This document shows, one piece after another, positions 1-7,169 of a stretch of DNA of 30,015 bases. The translations under genes and the position numbers were made by a program. The DNA lies in NCBI GenBank assembly GCA_038230695.1, contig JBBRMT010000024.1:1-30015 (forward strand), in the 5' to 3' direction. Within the stretch, counting starts at the first letter, position 1, and each line of letters opens with the position of its first letter. This DNA is from QHBQ01 sp038230695 (GTDB lineage: Bacteria; Chloroflexota; Chloroflexia; QHBQ01). The notes under the pieces were generated by a model. That model saw only the letters and a program-made list of their open reading frames with translations, did no database searches and had not been told where the DNA came from.

Positions 1-97
1 TGGTGCCGGGATAGACATCGAAGCTAACCCCTTTAAGCACATTGTGGCGGCCAAACGATTTTTGCAGATCACGCGCCTGCAGCAGTGGTTGGGACAT
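1..97 (-). CDS. ABC transporter ATP-binding protein, N-terminal fragment
   Basis: Only the first 32 codons are inside the window; the gene runs off the left edge. Read on the minus strand from the ATG at 97, the peptide begins MSQPLLQARDLQKSFG and continues to VLKGVSFDVYPGT. This is the standard opening of an ABC ATPase: first beta strand, A-loop aromatic region and the 'vLkgvsf.v..G' strand just before the Walker A loop, which must lie beyond the edge. A good ribosome binding site (AAAGGAG) sits 11 bases upstream. The gene is divergent from rpsU across about 290 bases. The start is well supported, but the substrate and partner permease cannot be told from this fragment. Confidence 0.85.
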   Translation of the reverse strand, partial: MSQPLLQARDLQKSFGRHNVLKGVSFDVYPGT

Positions 98-290
98 AAT
101 TCAGGTAGCTCCTTTCATCGGGGCGCGTCGCACGTACCCCAGTTGGAACCAGGCTTGGAACTTAAACTAGAGCAGGCTTCGAGACAGAGCATCGCCCAGC
201 AGTGCCGCAAAAGGTCGCAACCGGTTTCAGATGCCATGCTGGTGCAGTGAAGATAGCGTCAACCCACAGCCTTTGTTATACATTCTATGC
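98..290. other. Divergent intergenic region between ABC ATPase and rpsU promoter
   Basis: This gene-free stretch separates the two divergent genes. It carries the ribosome binding site of the leftward ABC ATPase (around 108-115) and presumably its promoter. No convincing -35/-10 pair was found for that direction; a TTGACG on the minus strand near 255-260 has no matching -10. The short plus-strand reading frame at 44-250 has no family resemblance and overlaps the true ABC gene, so it is not counted as a gene. Confidence 0.5.
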
Positions 291-318
291 TTGACACATT
301 CAGTCTATCCTGTATAAT
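291..318 (+). promoter_or_regulatory. Strong sigma70-type promoter of rpsU
   Basis: TTGACA at 291-296 and TATAAT at 313-318, separated by 16 bases, match the vegetative consensus perfectly. Transcription would start near 325, about 65 bases before the rpsU start codon, leaving a short leader that contains a small hairpin. Confidence 0.85.
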
Positions 319-357
319 AGAGTCACACTGAGCAACTATGCCCAGAATTTAAGGTTA

Positions 358-376
358 CGACTTGTAGCACAGGTCG
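358..376 (+). promoter_or_regulatory. Leader hairpin before rpsU
   Basis: CGACTTGT (358-365) can pair with ACAGGTCG (369-376), eight base pairs including one G-U, with a three-base loop. It ends right at the purine-rich GAGAGAGG that acts as ribosome binding site for rpsU. It could modulate translation initiation or simply be chance; nothing identifies it as a known ribosomal-protein leader. Confidence 0.3.
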
Positions 377-391
377 AGAGAGGTTCATCGA

Positions 392-658
392 ATGGCAGAA
401 GTAGTGGTTGGCGACAACGAGAGCTTTGAGAGCGCAATGCGGAGATTTATGAAGAAGGTGCAACTTGATGGTATCCTGCGGGAGGCTCGTCAACGTCAGT
501 ATTATGAGAAGCCGAGCGTGAAACGCAAGAAGAAGGAAGCGGCCAAGCGGCGTAAGTCGCAGCAGGCAGAGAAAAAGGCGGCAGAGCGTCCCACTTGGGT
601 AGCGCGAGGGCGTGGCCCGGCCCGCAGTAGCAGTGGCGGGAGCGGACCGGGTCGCTAG
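392..658 (+). CDS. rpsU: 30S ribosomal protein S21
   Basis: The 88-residue basic protein carries the S21 signature in its first 55 residues: VVGDNESFESAMRRFMKKVQ, then DGILREARQRQYYEKPSVKRKKKEAAKRRK after one residue (split here at L26). S21 binds the 30S platform near the anti-Shine-Dalgarno region of 16S rRNA and takes part in initiation. Typical bacterial S21 is about 57-71 residues. Here the last 20 or so residues form an extra tail rich in Gly, Ser, Arg and Pro (after position 66). The ATG at 392 follows a GAGAGAGG binding site and a consensus promoter. It is a single-gene unit: hairpins follow and the next gene is on the other strand. Function is certain; the role of the tail is unknown. 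Confidence 0.97.
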   Translation: MAEVVVGDNESFESAMRRFMKKVQLDGILREARQRQYYEKPSVKRKKKEAAKRRKSQQAEKKAAERPTWVARGRGPARSSSGGSGPGR

Positions 659-697
659 GGGAACGGATTTGGAAATCATTCGAACTTAAGGTTGAGG

Positions 698-720
698 CAG
701 GGCGCACGATGGTCGCCCTG
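698..720 (+). terminator. Probable rpsU terminator hairpin
   Basis: CAGGGCG (698-704) pairs perfectly with CGCCCTG (714-720) around a nine-base loop, 40 bases after the rpsU stop codon. The downstream sequence (TTCTTAG...) is only weakly T-rich, so termination may be partial. Confidence 0.5.
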
Positions 721-750
721 TTCTTAGCCTCCTCATCCAAACCCCTTTAT

Positions 751-789
751 TGGCTGGCGTTAGGCATAGTAACTTGCTAACGCTAGCCA
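751..789. other. Long inverted repeat between rpsU and the AAA ATPase gene
   Basis: TGGCTGGCGTTAG (751-763) pairs with CTAACGCTAGCCA (777-789): 13 base pairs with one G-U, loop of 13 bases. Neither flank has a T-run. It lies between two other hairpins in a convergent region and may be a transcription roadblock, a decayed terminator, or a small mobile palindromic repeat. Confidence 0.45.
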
Positions 790-817
790 GCCCATCTGTC
801 CTACGTAGAAACAAGCG

Positions 818-847
818 AGGTCGCCTCATCAGTTGATGGGGCGGCCT
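818..847 (-). terminator. Terminator-like hairpin after the AAA ATPase gene
   Basis: The stretch folds into a 14-pair stem with two G-U pairs and a two-base loop (arms 818-831 and 834-847). On the minus strand it follows the stop codon of the AAA ATPase gene by about 50 bases and is followed by CGCTTGTTTC, a modest T-rich tail. It is best read as the end of the leftward transcript. Confidence 0.5.
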
Positions 848-895
848 GAACTTGCATGATAAGATCAGGGTTTAGGCTGGGGGTGCAATGGAGGA

Positions 896-2302
896 CTAGA
901 GCGGCTTGATTGCGCTGAAGTAGGTGCTGGCGGCCTGGTCAATCAGGCGGGGGGTTAGCTGCGGCGGTATCTTATGGTATTGGGCAAAACCGATAAGCTG
1001 GCGCAGCAGGTCGCGGGGGTGAACCGAGCGGGGTGGGCGTTGGGTCTTCATATAGTATTCGGTAATAAGGTAGTTCAGTCCGGCCTCGTCGTAAGGCACT
1101 CCCTGGCGTTGGCACTCGCTGATGAAGATCTGACAGAATTGTTCGAGGGTGGGGTTTGGCATATTGAGCTTGTTCTGGATACGGCGCAGGAATGCCTCGT
1201 CTACTAGATCAGCAGGTTCAAGATTGGTGGAGAGCACCAGGAACAACTCGAATGGAACAAGCAGCTTCTTGCCGGTATGCAAGGTGAGGAAGTCTATGCG
1301 CTTCTCCAGCGGAACAATCCAACGATTAAGCAGTTGCTGGGGGCGCATTTGCTGGCGACCAAAGTCGTCAATCAGAAATACCCCATTGTTGGCTTTCAAC
1401 TGAAAAGGCGCTTCATAAATGCTGGTTTCCGTGTGGTAGCGAAGGTCCAGGTTCTCCATCGCCAGTTCGCCACCGACCATTACCACCGGGCGTTCAACCT
1501 GAATCCAGCGGTGATCGGGATACTCGGCGAGGCGCAAACTGGTCAGGTTGGAACCGCCGTTAGCAGGCATCTCCTTACTCTTGTTGAAGGATACTGGACG
1601 GTGCAGGTTCAGGTCGAAGAATTGGATAATCTGACCATCGGCCTCGATGGCGTAGGGAATGGCGATGGTGTCGCCCATCATCGCGGCGATGCGCTCGGCC
1701 AGCATACTTTTGCCGTTGCCAGGCGCACCGAAGAGAAACAGGGAGCGGCCAGAGTTTACCACTGCACCGACCTGATCAATAAGGTCGGGGGTAAGGGTCA
1801 TGCCTTGCAGCGCCCGACTAACGCTGGCGTGGTCAATACTCGGCTTGTAGCGGGCCTGGGTAAGCACCAACTCGATGTATTTCGCCAGCGGCACAGGTGC
1901 AGGGCCGATATAGCCTGAGCGACGCAACGCAGCCTCGGCGCGGGCCATACCCTTGTTGGTAAGCAGATACTGATAGCCCGCGTCGCCGAGGCCGTTTGCC
2001 CCGGTTACCTCGAGCAGCTCCTCGCGGCGCAATGATTGTATGATGGTGTCGAGCAAACCGTGAAAGGTGAGGCGCAGTTGCGCGGCTATCTCATAGCCGT
2101 TGAGATAGCTGGTATAGTAGAGAAACTTTATCACCAGATCGCCAATCACGCTGGCGCTAATCAAGGTTTCCGCAATCGTCTTTGGTTCGGGCAGGCAACT
2201 GACGATTAGCTCGGCCTCATTCATTGGCACGGCCTCCCCAGGCGCAGTGACCATCGCGGCGGGATAGGCGGCAAGTTTAAGTTCTTCGGTAGAGACTGGC
2301 AA
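896..2302 (-). CDS. MoxR-like AAA+ ATPase with N-terminal winged-helix-like region
   Basis: The 468-residue cytoplasmic ATPase has Walker A GAPGNGKS at about residues 192-199, Walker B VFLIDDFG at 308-315, a sensor 1 motif LSTN near 357-360 and an arginine-finger stretch FLRRI near 371-375. The first 150 residues are helical, with winged-helix-like elements and no membrane segment. MoxR-type ATPases are usually chaperone-like remodelers paired with VWA-domain proteins; no VWA gene is in this window, so the client is unknown. The start is a TTG at 2302, chosen because ACAGGAGA lies eight bases upstream and the open frame begins there. The gene is monocistronic and divergent from the small membrane protein at 2596. 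Family assignment is good; cellular role is open. Confidence 0.85.
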   Translation of the reverse strand: MPVSTEELKLAAYPAAMVTAPGEAVPMNEAELIVSCLPEPKTIAETLISASVIGDLVIKFLYYTSYLNGYEIAAQLRLTFHGLLDTIIQSLRREELLEVTGANGLGDAGYQYLLTNKGMARAEAALRRSGYIGPAPVPLAKYIELVLTQARYKPSIDHASVSRALQGMTLTPDLIDQVGAVVNSGRSLFLFGAPGNGKSMLAERIAAMMGDTIAIPYAIEADGQIIQFFDLNLHRPVSFNKSKEMPANGGSNLTSLRLAEYPDHRWIQVERPVVMVGGELAMENLDLRYHTETSIYEAPFQLKANNGVFLIDDFGRQQMRPQQLLNRWIVPLEKRIDFLTLHTGKKLLVPFELFLVLSTNLEPADLVDEAFLRRIQNKLNMPNPTLEQFCQIFISECQRQGVPYDEAGLNYLITEYYMKTQRPPRSVHPRDLLRQLIGFAQYHKIPPQLTPRLIDQAASTYFSAIKPL

Positions 2303-2344
2303 TTTGATTTTCTCCTGTTATTAGTTACTTTTGTGATTGCCTTA

Positions 2345-2373
2345 ATTATTACCTAGATATAGCGGATTTACAA
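2345..2373 (-). promoter_or_regulatory. Candidate promoter of the AAA ATPase gene
   Basis: Read on the minus strand, TTGTAA (2368-2373) and AATAAT (2345-2350) are 17 bases apart, a reasonable but imperfect sigma70-type pair. It would give a leader of about 40 bases before the TTG start. Confidence 0.4.
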
Positions 2374-2484
2374 GGTGTTTGAGAGTGAGATGGCGTTAAA
2401 AAACCGTTTAATAAGCGTTTGTTTCATGTTATCTCGACGGTACTACAGGCTATTGGTACTTTCGTACCCATCTTTCAAAATACC
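2374..2484. other. Divergent intergenic segment with small dyad
   Basis: This is the AT-rich spacer between the AAA ATPase promoter and the promoter of the small membrane protein. It holds a five-base-pair dyad, GGTAC-TTTC-GTACC at 2455-2468, which ends 16 bases before the downstream -35 box and could be an operator. No coding signal was seen. Confidence 0.3.
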
Positions 2485-2513
2485 TTGACAGCCGAGCATT
2501 AGTAAACTATAAT
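2485..2513 (+). promoter_or_regulatory. Perfect consensus sigma70-type promoter
   Basis: TTGACA (2485-2490) and TATAAT (2508-2513) are both exact and separated by the optimal 17 bases. It points at the small membrane-protein gene starting at 2596. Such a perfect match predicts high unregulated transcription unless a repressor acts here. Confidence 0.85.
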
Positions 2514-2595
2514 TAGGCAAGGCAGATGACCTGATGCGCTAGCTCACTCTGCTCCGTACTGGCTACCGACGTAGACACACCAAAGGAGATAAAAG

Positions 2596-2838
2596 ATGAT
2601 AACCACCGTTACAACCAGCACAGTCAGTTCGATAACCACTGTAAGCCTGAGTCTGGGCCTGGCCGCACTCACAGTCATTGTGTTCGCCTTGTTCCTGATG
2701 CAGAAAGACGTGTTCAGCAACTCCAACAGCGCATTGGGGAAGCTCCTGGGTCGGGCGCTCAATGTGGCGCTTGTGCCTCTTGGTCTGGCCTTCGTCATGA
2801 CAACGGTGGCTAAACTTGTGGAAGTGTTTAGCGCGTAA
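2596..2838 (+). CDS. Small hydrophobic membrane protein, unknown function
   Basis: This 80-residue protein starts with a Thr/Ser/Val-rich stretch and has two hydrophobic segments, about residues 17-38 (ending ...IVFALFLMQ) and 57-75. They are joined by a short polar loop KDVFSNSNSALGKLLGR. Two membrane spans with a small soluble loop are likely. The start is firmly set by AAAGGAGATAAAAG directly before the ATG. It is a single-gene unit with a perfect promoter and strong hairpins behind it, so it is real and probably abundant. I recognise no family. A role as a small envelope or pilus-associated component is only a guess. Confidence 0.8.
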   Translation: MITTVTTSTVSSITTVSLSLGLAALTVIVFALFLMQKDVFSNSNSALGKLLGRALNVALVPLGLAFVMTTVAKLVEVFSA

Positions 2839-2851
2839 CGCCGCTGCCAAA

Positions 2852-2877
2852 GAAGGGCGAGCGCAAACTCGCCCTTC
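2852..2877 (+). terminator. Hairpin after the small membrane protein gene
   Basis: GAAGGGCGAG (2852-2861) pairs perfectly with CTCGCCCTTC (2868-2877) around CGCAAA, 13 bases after the stop codon. No T-run follows, so it may act together with the hairpin at 2946. Confidence 0.6.
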
Positions 2878-2945
2878 CATCGTGCGAAGCGGTCTTTAGC
2901 AAAAGCCCGCTAATATCTAGTCTGTTGCAAGTCAAACATAAAGAG

Positions 2946-2975
2946 GCGGGTCGGATAACTCCGGCCCGCTTTTTT
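2946..2975 (+). terminator. Rho-independent terminator
   Basis: GCGGGTCGGA (2946-2955) pairs with TCCGGCCCGC (2960-2969), ten pairs with one G-U and a four-base loop TAAC, followed immediately by six T residues. This is a textbook intrinsic terminator for the rightward transcript of the small membrane protein. Confidence 0.85.
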
Positions 2976-3003
2976 GTTGGCGGCAGAACCTGCCATGTCT
3001 AAA

Positions 3004-3036
3004 CCCGCCCTGCCTGCCATCAGCAGGTAGGGCGGG
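3004..3036 (-). terminator. Terminator hairpin ending the leftward envelope run
   Basis: CCCGCCCTGCCTGC (3004-3017) and GCAGGTAGGGCGGG (3023-3036) form a 14-pair stem with one mismatched or wobble position and a five-base loop. On the minus strand it lies 32 bases after the stop codon of the YFER-module gene and is followed by TTTAGACA. It likely ends run B. Confidence 0.6.
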
Positions 3037-3067
3037 CTATTGGCGGGGGCTATGCCAACGCTGAAGG

Positions 3068-4273
3068 TTAGTTGCCGCCCCGCTGTGGCGCAAGCTGCCA
3101 GGTAGTCTGGTAACGGATACTGGCAAAGTCGCCGTATGCCTGCTCCACCTGGGTAAACTCCTCATTGTAGCTGGCGTTGGTGAGCCACTCGCCACCGCCC
3201 AACTTGCCGTTTGGCAACTGCTTGACCACAATAACGCTGGGAAGCAGGTCGCGGCCAGCGATGTTGGCTTTCACATCGCCGATTGGGGTAACGCAGTGAA
3301 TAACCCCCTGCTGTGTCTGACCTGCAGTGAGAGCGAGATTAAGCCCGCTGCTGTTCTGCGCTACTTTGCCGCTGAAGGTCATGATGGGGGTAACATCCGC
3401 AGCGCAGTTAGCCGATTGACCATACTTTCTGGCATGAACCTCAAGCGCAGCGGTGGTTTCCTGACCGCTGAAACTGCCGTCGCAGGCGATCATGAGCGTT
3501 ACGTTGATCTGGTTGCCACCCCCGCCGGTCACGCCCTTGCCGGTAAAGATGAAGTTACCGTAGACAGTCCCCACCCATGTGCCTTGCGGCAGTGGCGATG
3601 GGCAACCGGCGTTCGCGCTAGATGCTGCTGCGCCGTAGCTCTTCTGATAGGCAAAGCTCCCCAGTTGCGCGAGTAGCACATTATAGGGCGCGGCATTCTC
3701 AGGGTGCAACTCCATCTCCGCCCGCTCAAAGTATTGTACGGTGTAGGTTTTGCCGTCGAGCTGGCTCTGCTGAGGCATTTGCTCACTGATGGGATAGCCG
3801 AACTGCGCCAGCCCGCCGCGCGCCTGCCAGTAGTCCTTGAACGCGCCGCTCACGCTCTTGCCCGTCTGTGGGAAGGTGACTGAATCGAGCGCGGCATTGG
3901 CTTTTTGCACGGGTGCGGCTGCAGCATCAAGCTGCCGATATGCGCTCACCCCCAGCAACCTGAGCTGCACATCGTAGGGAGGCTGATTTACGGGGTGCGA
4001 CTCTATCACCGCCCGCTCGAAGTATTGCACGGTGTAGGTTTTGCCATCGGCTGGGTTTTGCTCCTGAAGGTTGCCGCTGATGGGGTAGCCCTGTTGCATC
4101 AGCCCGCCATTAGTAAGCCAATAGCTGAGGAACTTGCCACAAAGGTTCTGGCCGGTGGCGGCAAAGTAGCGACAACCGCTCTGTGCCTGGCCTGCTTGTG
4201 CGCCCACAACCAGCGTCAGCAGCAGCGCTAGCGCCAGGGCAATATGTAGGGTTGGGGAAAAACGTGTCTTCAT
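3068..4273 (-). CDS. Secreted protein with two YFER-type modules
   Basis: The 401-residue protein has a Sec signal peptide: MKTRF, a hydrophobic core to about residue 24, and a probable cut after AQA near 27. Two copies of a roughly 65-residue module follow. Copy 1 (about 47-112) contains YWLTNGGLMQQGYPIS and DGKTYTVQYFERA; copy 2 (144-210) contains YWQARGGLAQFGYPIS and the same DGKTYTVQYFERA, then HPENAAPYNVLL. This module recurs in secreted Chloroflexota proteins. The C-terminal half (about 224-401) is a separate beta-rich region with four Cys residues and no recognisable family. The ATG at 4273 has AAAGGAGAC upstream. It is the last gene of the leftward run, 30 bases after the CPBP protease gene. 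A cell-wall or polymer-binding role is plausible but unproven. Confidence 0.8.
   Translation of the reverse strand: MKTRFSPTLHIALALALLLTLVVGAQAGQAQSGCRYFAATGQNLCGKFLSYWLTNGGLMQQGYPISGNLQEQNPADGKTYTVQYFERAVIESHPVNQPPYDVQLRLLGVSAYRQLDAAAAPVQKANAALDSVTFPQTGKSVSGAFKDYWQARGGLAQFGYPISEQMPQQSQLDGKTYTVQYFERAEMELHPENAAPYNVLLAQLGSFAYQKSYGAAASSANAGCPSPLPQGTWVGTVYGNFIFTGKGVTGGGGNQINVTLMIACDGSFSGQETTAALEVHARKYGQSANCAADVTPIMTFSGKVAQNSSGLNLALTAGQTQQGVIHCVTPIGDVKANIAGRDLLPSVIVVKQLPNGKLGGGEWLTNASYNEEFTQVEQAYGDFASIRYQTTWQLAPQRGGN
3644..3844 (-). repeat. YFER-type module, copy 2
   Basis: Residues 144-210 of the same protein. This copy is closer to the broken copy at 29299-29484, sharing HPENAAPYNVLL with it exactly. 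Confidence 0.8.
3938..4135 (-). repeat. YFER-type module, copy 1
   Basis: Residues 47-112 of the secreted protein. The shared core with copy 2 is YW..(N/R)GGL.Q.GYPIS, a 12-15 residue spacer, DGKTYTVQYFERA..E.HP and PY.V.L..LG..AY. The DNA is also similar over the DGKTYTVQYFERA segment, suggesting tandem duplication inside the gene. Confidence 0.8.
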
Positions 4274-4303
4274 GATCCAGTCTCCTTTATATAAACGCCT
4301 GCG

Positions 4304-5182
4304 TCACGGCAGCGCCAAACCGCCGCTTGCGGGCATGAACAAATAAAGCACGATATTGGTCAGGCTGTGGGCAATCACCACCCCCACCAGCGAACCAGTC
4401 CTGGTCACCAACCAGGAGAAGAACATACCAACGGCAAACACGAACACCAGGTCGGCAAGCGACAGATAGCCGATGTGCATCGCAGTAAACACCAGATTGA
4501 TGTAGACCGGCCCACCTTTTATCCCTGCCTGGATTGCCGCCTGCTGCATTACGCCGCGAAAGATAAACTCCTCCAATAGTCCGGTGCCGATTAGCAGCGC
4601 GATAGCGGCGAACACCATCTGCCAGATGTACTCCCGGTTGACCAGGGGCGCGGGGTGAAGAATAAGGAACTCGCAACCGCCCAGCACCAACCCGCTTAGT
4701 CCAATCGCCATCTGGATAGGCAAGCCGCGCCAGGATAGCGTGAAGCCGAGGTGACGCGCCCCGATCTTCAGGGTGTAAGCCACCACAATGCCAGCGGCGA
4801 ACACCGGCATAGCGATGATCAAGTACCAACTCATCAGCGGCAGGTGGGCCAGCGGCAGCGTCAGGCTCATGATGCGGATCAGCGGCGCAAGGGTGAGGCT
4901 GAGGAGCAGGGGCGCGACGCTAGCCCCGGCTTGCTGGGCGAAGGCGTAGTGTATCGGCAATATGATGAGCAGCGCGGTATGCAACCCCAACCCCAGTTGC
5001 GGGCTAAAGGTTGCGACCATTAGCTCGGCCACCGCCAATAGCAGCAGATAGTAGGCGGGCGCGAAGTCGAAGAGCCATCGCTGCAAAGTGGGCTGAAGTT
5101 CGCTGCTGCCCAGCCGTCGGGTGTGCAGGTTGGGCGATGGCTGACCTACCGACTGACTGAGTGACGACAATGGTGATTCCAT
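4304..5182 (-). CDS. CPBP-family intramembrane protease (CAAX protease/ABI type)
   Basis: From the ATG at 5182 the protein has 292 residues and about seven to eight hydrophobic segments. The three CPBP motifs are intact: EEFIFRG at 204-210 (the paired Glu and Arg), His236 in MHIGY, and His272 in AHSLTNI. Family members are membrane metalloproteases (Rce1-like) or bacteriocin-immunity proteins. An upstream in-frame ATG at 5200 exists, but AAGGAGA lies between the two, seven bases before 5182, and the preceding gene's stop codon is at 5185-5187, so the second ATG is chosen. It sits in a run with surface-protein and glycosyltransferase genes, hinting at processing of an exported substrate. The substrate is unknown. 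Confidence 0.88.
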   Translation of the reverse strand: MESPLSSLSQSVGQPSPNLHTRRLGSSELQPTLQRWLFDFAPAYYLLLLAVAELMVATFSPQLGLGLHTALLIILPIHYAFAQQAGASVAPLLLSLTLAPLIRIMSLTLPLAHLPLMSWYLIIAMPVFAAGIVVAYTLKIGARHLGFTLSWRGLPIQMAIGLSGLVLGGCEFLILHPAPLVNREYIWQMVFAAIALLIGTGLLEEFIFRGVMQQAAIQAGIKGGPVYINLVFTAMHIGYLSLADLVFVFAVGMFFSWLVTRTGSLVGVVIAHSLTNIVLYLFMPASGGLALP

Positions 5183-5184
5183 TT

Positions 5185-6036
5185 CTAGTCTCCTTGCCAT
5201 GTTCCGGCTCGCCCCAATATCAGGCGCAATTGACGATAGGGCGGCTCGATGCCGTCTTTATAAAGGAGTAGTTGCACCGCCTGCTCACCTGAAACGCTGG
5301 GCAGCGACAGGTAACTCTGCCGCTCCCAGATTTGCCCGGCGGCTAGCGGGCCGACCGCGACATTGGCGACCACCTTTCCGCCGTCGCTTACCTCTACTCG
5401 ATAGCTGGCCGCTGCGCCCTCATCATTGATTACCCCCAGGGTAACGGTTAGCGGGACACCGTCAGAGGTGGCCTGGGGATAATCCTGGGCCTGGCCGCTG
5501 GCGTTCAGCACGTAAAACTCGGTGTAGGGCGGCGGTGGAGTCTGACTGACCGCATAGCTGACCGCCGCGCCGCCAACTATCAGCAGGGCGAGACCGGCGA
5601 CCGCCAGCCGTGCGCCGATAGACATATGTCTAAAGCGCCATGCTGAACGCGGATTAGCGCCAACCTTCACCGCTGCGCCGCTACGCCGCTGCAGGGATAG
5701 CGCGGCCAGTGGCAAGGTTAGAGCCAGCAGCGAGGCGGCAATCGCCAGCGTACTCAACCCCAACCCGCTATAGTCGAGGAGGAGGGCCAGGAATGGCACG
5801 ATTGCCAGCGATAGCCCCACCGCGACGGCCAGGCCCAGCTTGCCGTCGAGTTCGCGCAGGCGGGGTAGCGCGGCAAGCAGCAGGTAGCCCGGCACGAACA
5901 GCACGCTGACAAGACCGAGCGGCAGCCGCGCCAGGGTAAGCCAGGGTATAGCGTCCCCCAGCAGGCTGAGGCCAAAGGTGAGCGCGACGGCGATGACGCA
6001 TCCAACAATGTCCCGATTGTTCCTTAGCATAATCAT
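5185..6036 (-). CDS. DUF1616-type membrane protein
   Basis: The 283-residue protein has four hydrophobic segments in the first 115 residues, a basic loop, a fifth segment at about 143-163, and then an extracytoplasmic beta-rich domain (about 165-283) containing TEFYVLNASGQAQDYP and LTVTLGVINDEGAAASYRV. That arrangement, with the 'f..LG..G.a..YP..l..G....v.v.i.N.E' stretch, matches the DUF1616 family known from archaea and Chloroflexota, often near surface-glycan genes. The exact function of that family is not established. The start overlaps the stop of the upstream GT4 as ATGA, and the stop lies two bases before the protease start, so the three genes are translationally linked. Confidence 0.75.
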   Translation of the reverse strand: MIMLRNNRDIVGCVIAVALTFGLSLLGDAIPWLTLARLPLGLVSVLFVPGYLLLAALPRLRELDGKLGLAVAVGLSLAIVPFLALLLDYSGLGLSTLAIAASLLALTLPLAALSLQRRSGAAVKVGANPRSAWRFRHMSIGARLAVAGLALLIVGGAAVSYAVSQTPPPPYTEFYVLNASGQAQDYPQATSDGVPLTVTLGVINDEGAAASYRVEVSDGGKVVANVAVGPLAAGQIWERQSYLSLPSVSGEQAVQLLLYKDGIEPPYRQLRLILGRAGTWQGD

Positions 6037-7166
6037 GCAACCAGCCTTTCATATATCGCGGCGGTAGTTTCGGCGGTAGCCTGCCAGCTAAAACGCTGCG
6101 CCTGGGCCAACCCTCGCGCCCGCATCTCGCGTCCCAGGCCGGGGTTGCACAACACCCGCGCCAGGGCATCGCTCAATGCCGCGTCGTCGGTGGGGTCAAC
6201 CATTAGCGCGGCATCACCAACCACCTCCGGCAGACTGCTGGTGTTGGCGCAAACCAGCGGAGCGCCGCAGGCCATCGCTTCCAGCGCGGGCAGGCCGAAG
6301 CCCTCATAGTGCGAGGGGAAGGCGAACACCGCCGCCGCGCTGTAGAGGGCAGGCAGATCCTCGTCGGCGACGTAGCCAGCAAACTTCACCTTCGCCCCCA
6401 GCCCCAATTCGCTCAGGGCGCGGCTGATCGGCTCGTGCTTCCAGGTGGGTCGCCCGCCAATCACCAGTTGCACATCCGCGAAATTGGGCGCAGTCAGCCG
6501 CGCATAGGCGCGGAGCAGGCCATCAACGTTCTTGCGGGCCTCCAACGCCCCCAGGTAGAGGATGAAAGGTGGGCGCAGGTCGTATTTAGCCACCACCCGC
6601 CGCTTATCTTCGGCAGAGGCGGGCTGGAATCGCGCTTCGGCAGCGATGTAGCAGTAGTGTAGCCTGGCGGGCGGCAGCTTCAGGCAGCTTTCTAGATCCG
6701 ACCTGGCGCTCTGACTATCGGTAATCACAGCATCGGCAAAGCGTAGCATCGCGGGCAGGTAACGACGATTGAGAAAGTTGTTCACGCGGTTGTAGCCCTG
6801 GGGGTAGCGAAATGCAATTGCGTCATGAACAGTCACCACCCGCCGATAGTGGCCGCTGATCAAGCGCGGCCAGAACGGGCTAACCCCCACCGGATCGTGG
6901 ACGAGGTCGAGGCTGAGGTGTGCCGCCGCCCGCCCCAGCGCCGCGCCGCCTAGCGCCATCAGCCCCGGCAGGCGCGCACAACTGGGCAGGTAATAATGGC
7001 GGTCGTCGCTGGCAAACGGCCCTTCGCGGTAGGGGGTGAGATATGTCACCTCCAGGTTGGGCAGGGCGGCGAGGGCGCGGCCAAGTTCGAGGGTATAACG
7101 GGTGATGCCGCTCATGGGGCGGTCGAGGCCGTAGGTCAGCAGCCCTACGCGGATTGGTCGGGACAT
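6033..7166 (-). CDS. GT4-family glycosyltransferase
   Basis: A 377-residue cytoplasmic enzyme with the two-domain GT-B layout. The N-terminal domain opens VGLLTYGLDRPMSGITRY, with VVTVHDAIAFRYP near 110-122 and DAVITDSQSARSDL near 145-158. The C-terminal nucleotide-sugar domain has ILYLGALEARKNVDGLLRAY at 202-221, and its EX7E motif EGFGLPALE gives Glu288 and Glu296. It transfers a sugar, probably with retention, from a nucleotide donor. The start has AGAGGTGAACT before the ATG and lies three bases after the stop of the GT-C-like gene. Its EX7E region is nearly identical in DNA to that of the GT4 at 14957-16189. Confidence 0.93.
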   Translation of the reverse strand: MSRPIRVGLLTYGLDRPMSGITRYTLELGRALAALPNLEVTYLTPYREGPFASDDRHYYLPSCARLPGLMALGGAALGRAAAHLSLDLVHDPVGVSPFWPRLISGHYRRVVTVHDAIAFRYPQGYNRVNNFLNRRYLPAMLRFADAVITDSQSARSDLESCLKLPPARLHYCYIAAEARFQPASAEDKRRVVAKYDLRPPFILYLGALEARKNVDGLLRAYARLTAPNFADVQLVIGGRPTWKHEPISRALSELGLGAKVKFAGYVADEDLPALYSAAAVFAFPSHYEGFGLPALEAMACGAPLVCANTSSLPEVVGDAALMVDPTDDAALSDALARVLCNPGLGREMRARGLAQAQRFSWQATAETTAAIYERLVA

Positions 7167-7169
7167 AGT

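Noticed and set aside
1277..1918. Plus-strand 213-codon open frame
   Set aside because: Antisense to the AAA ATPase, whose Walker motifs are unambiguous.
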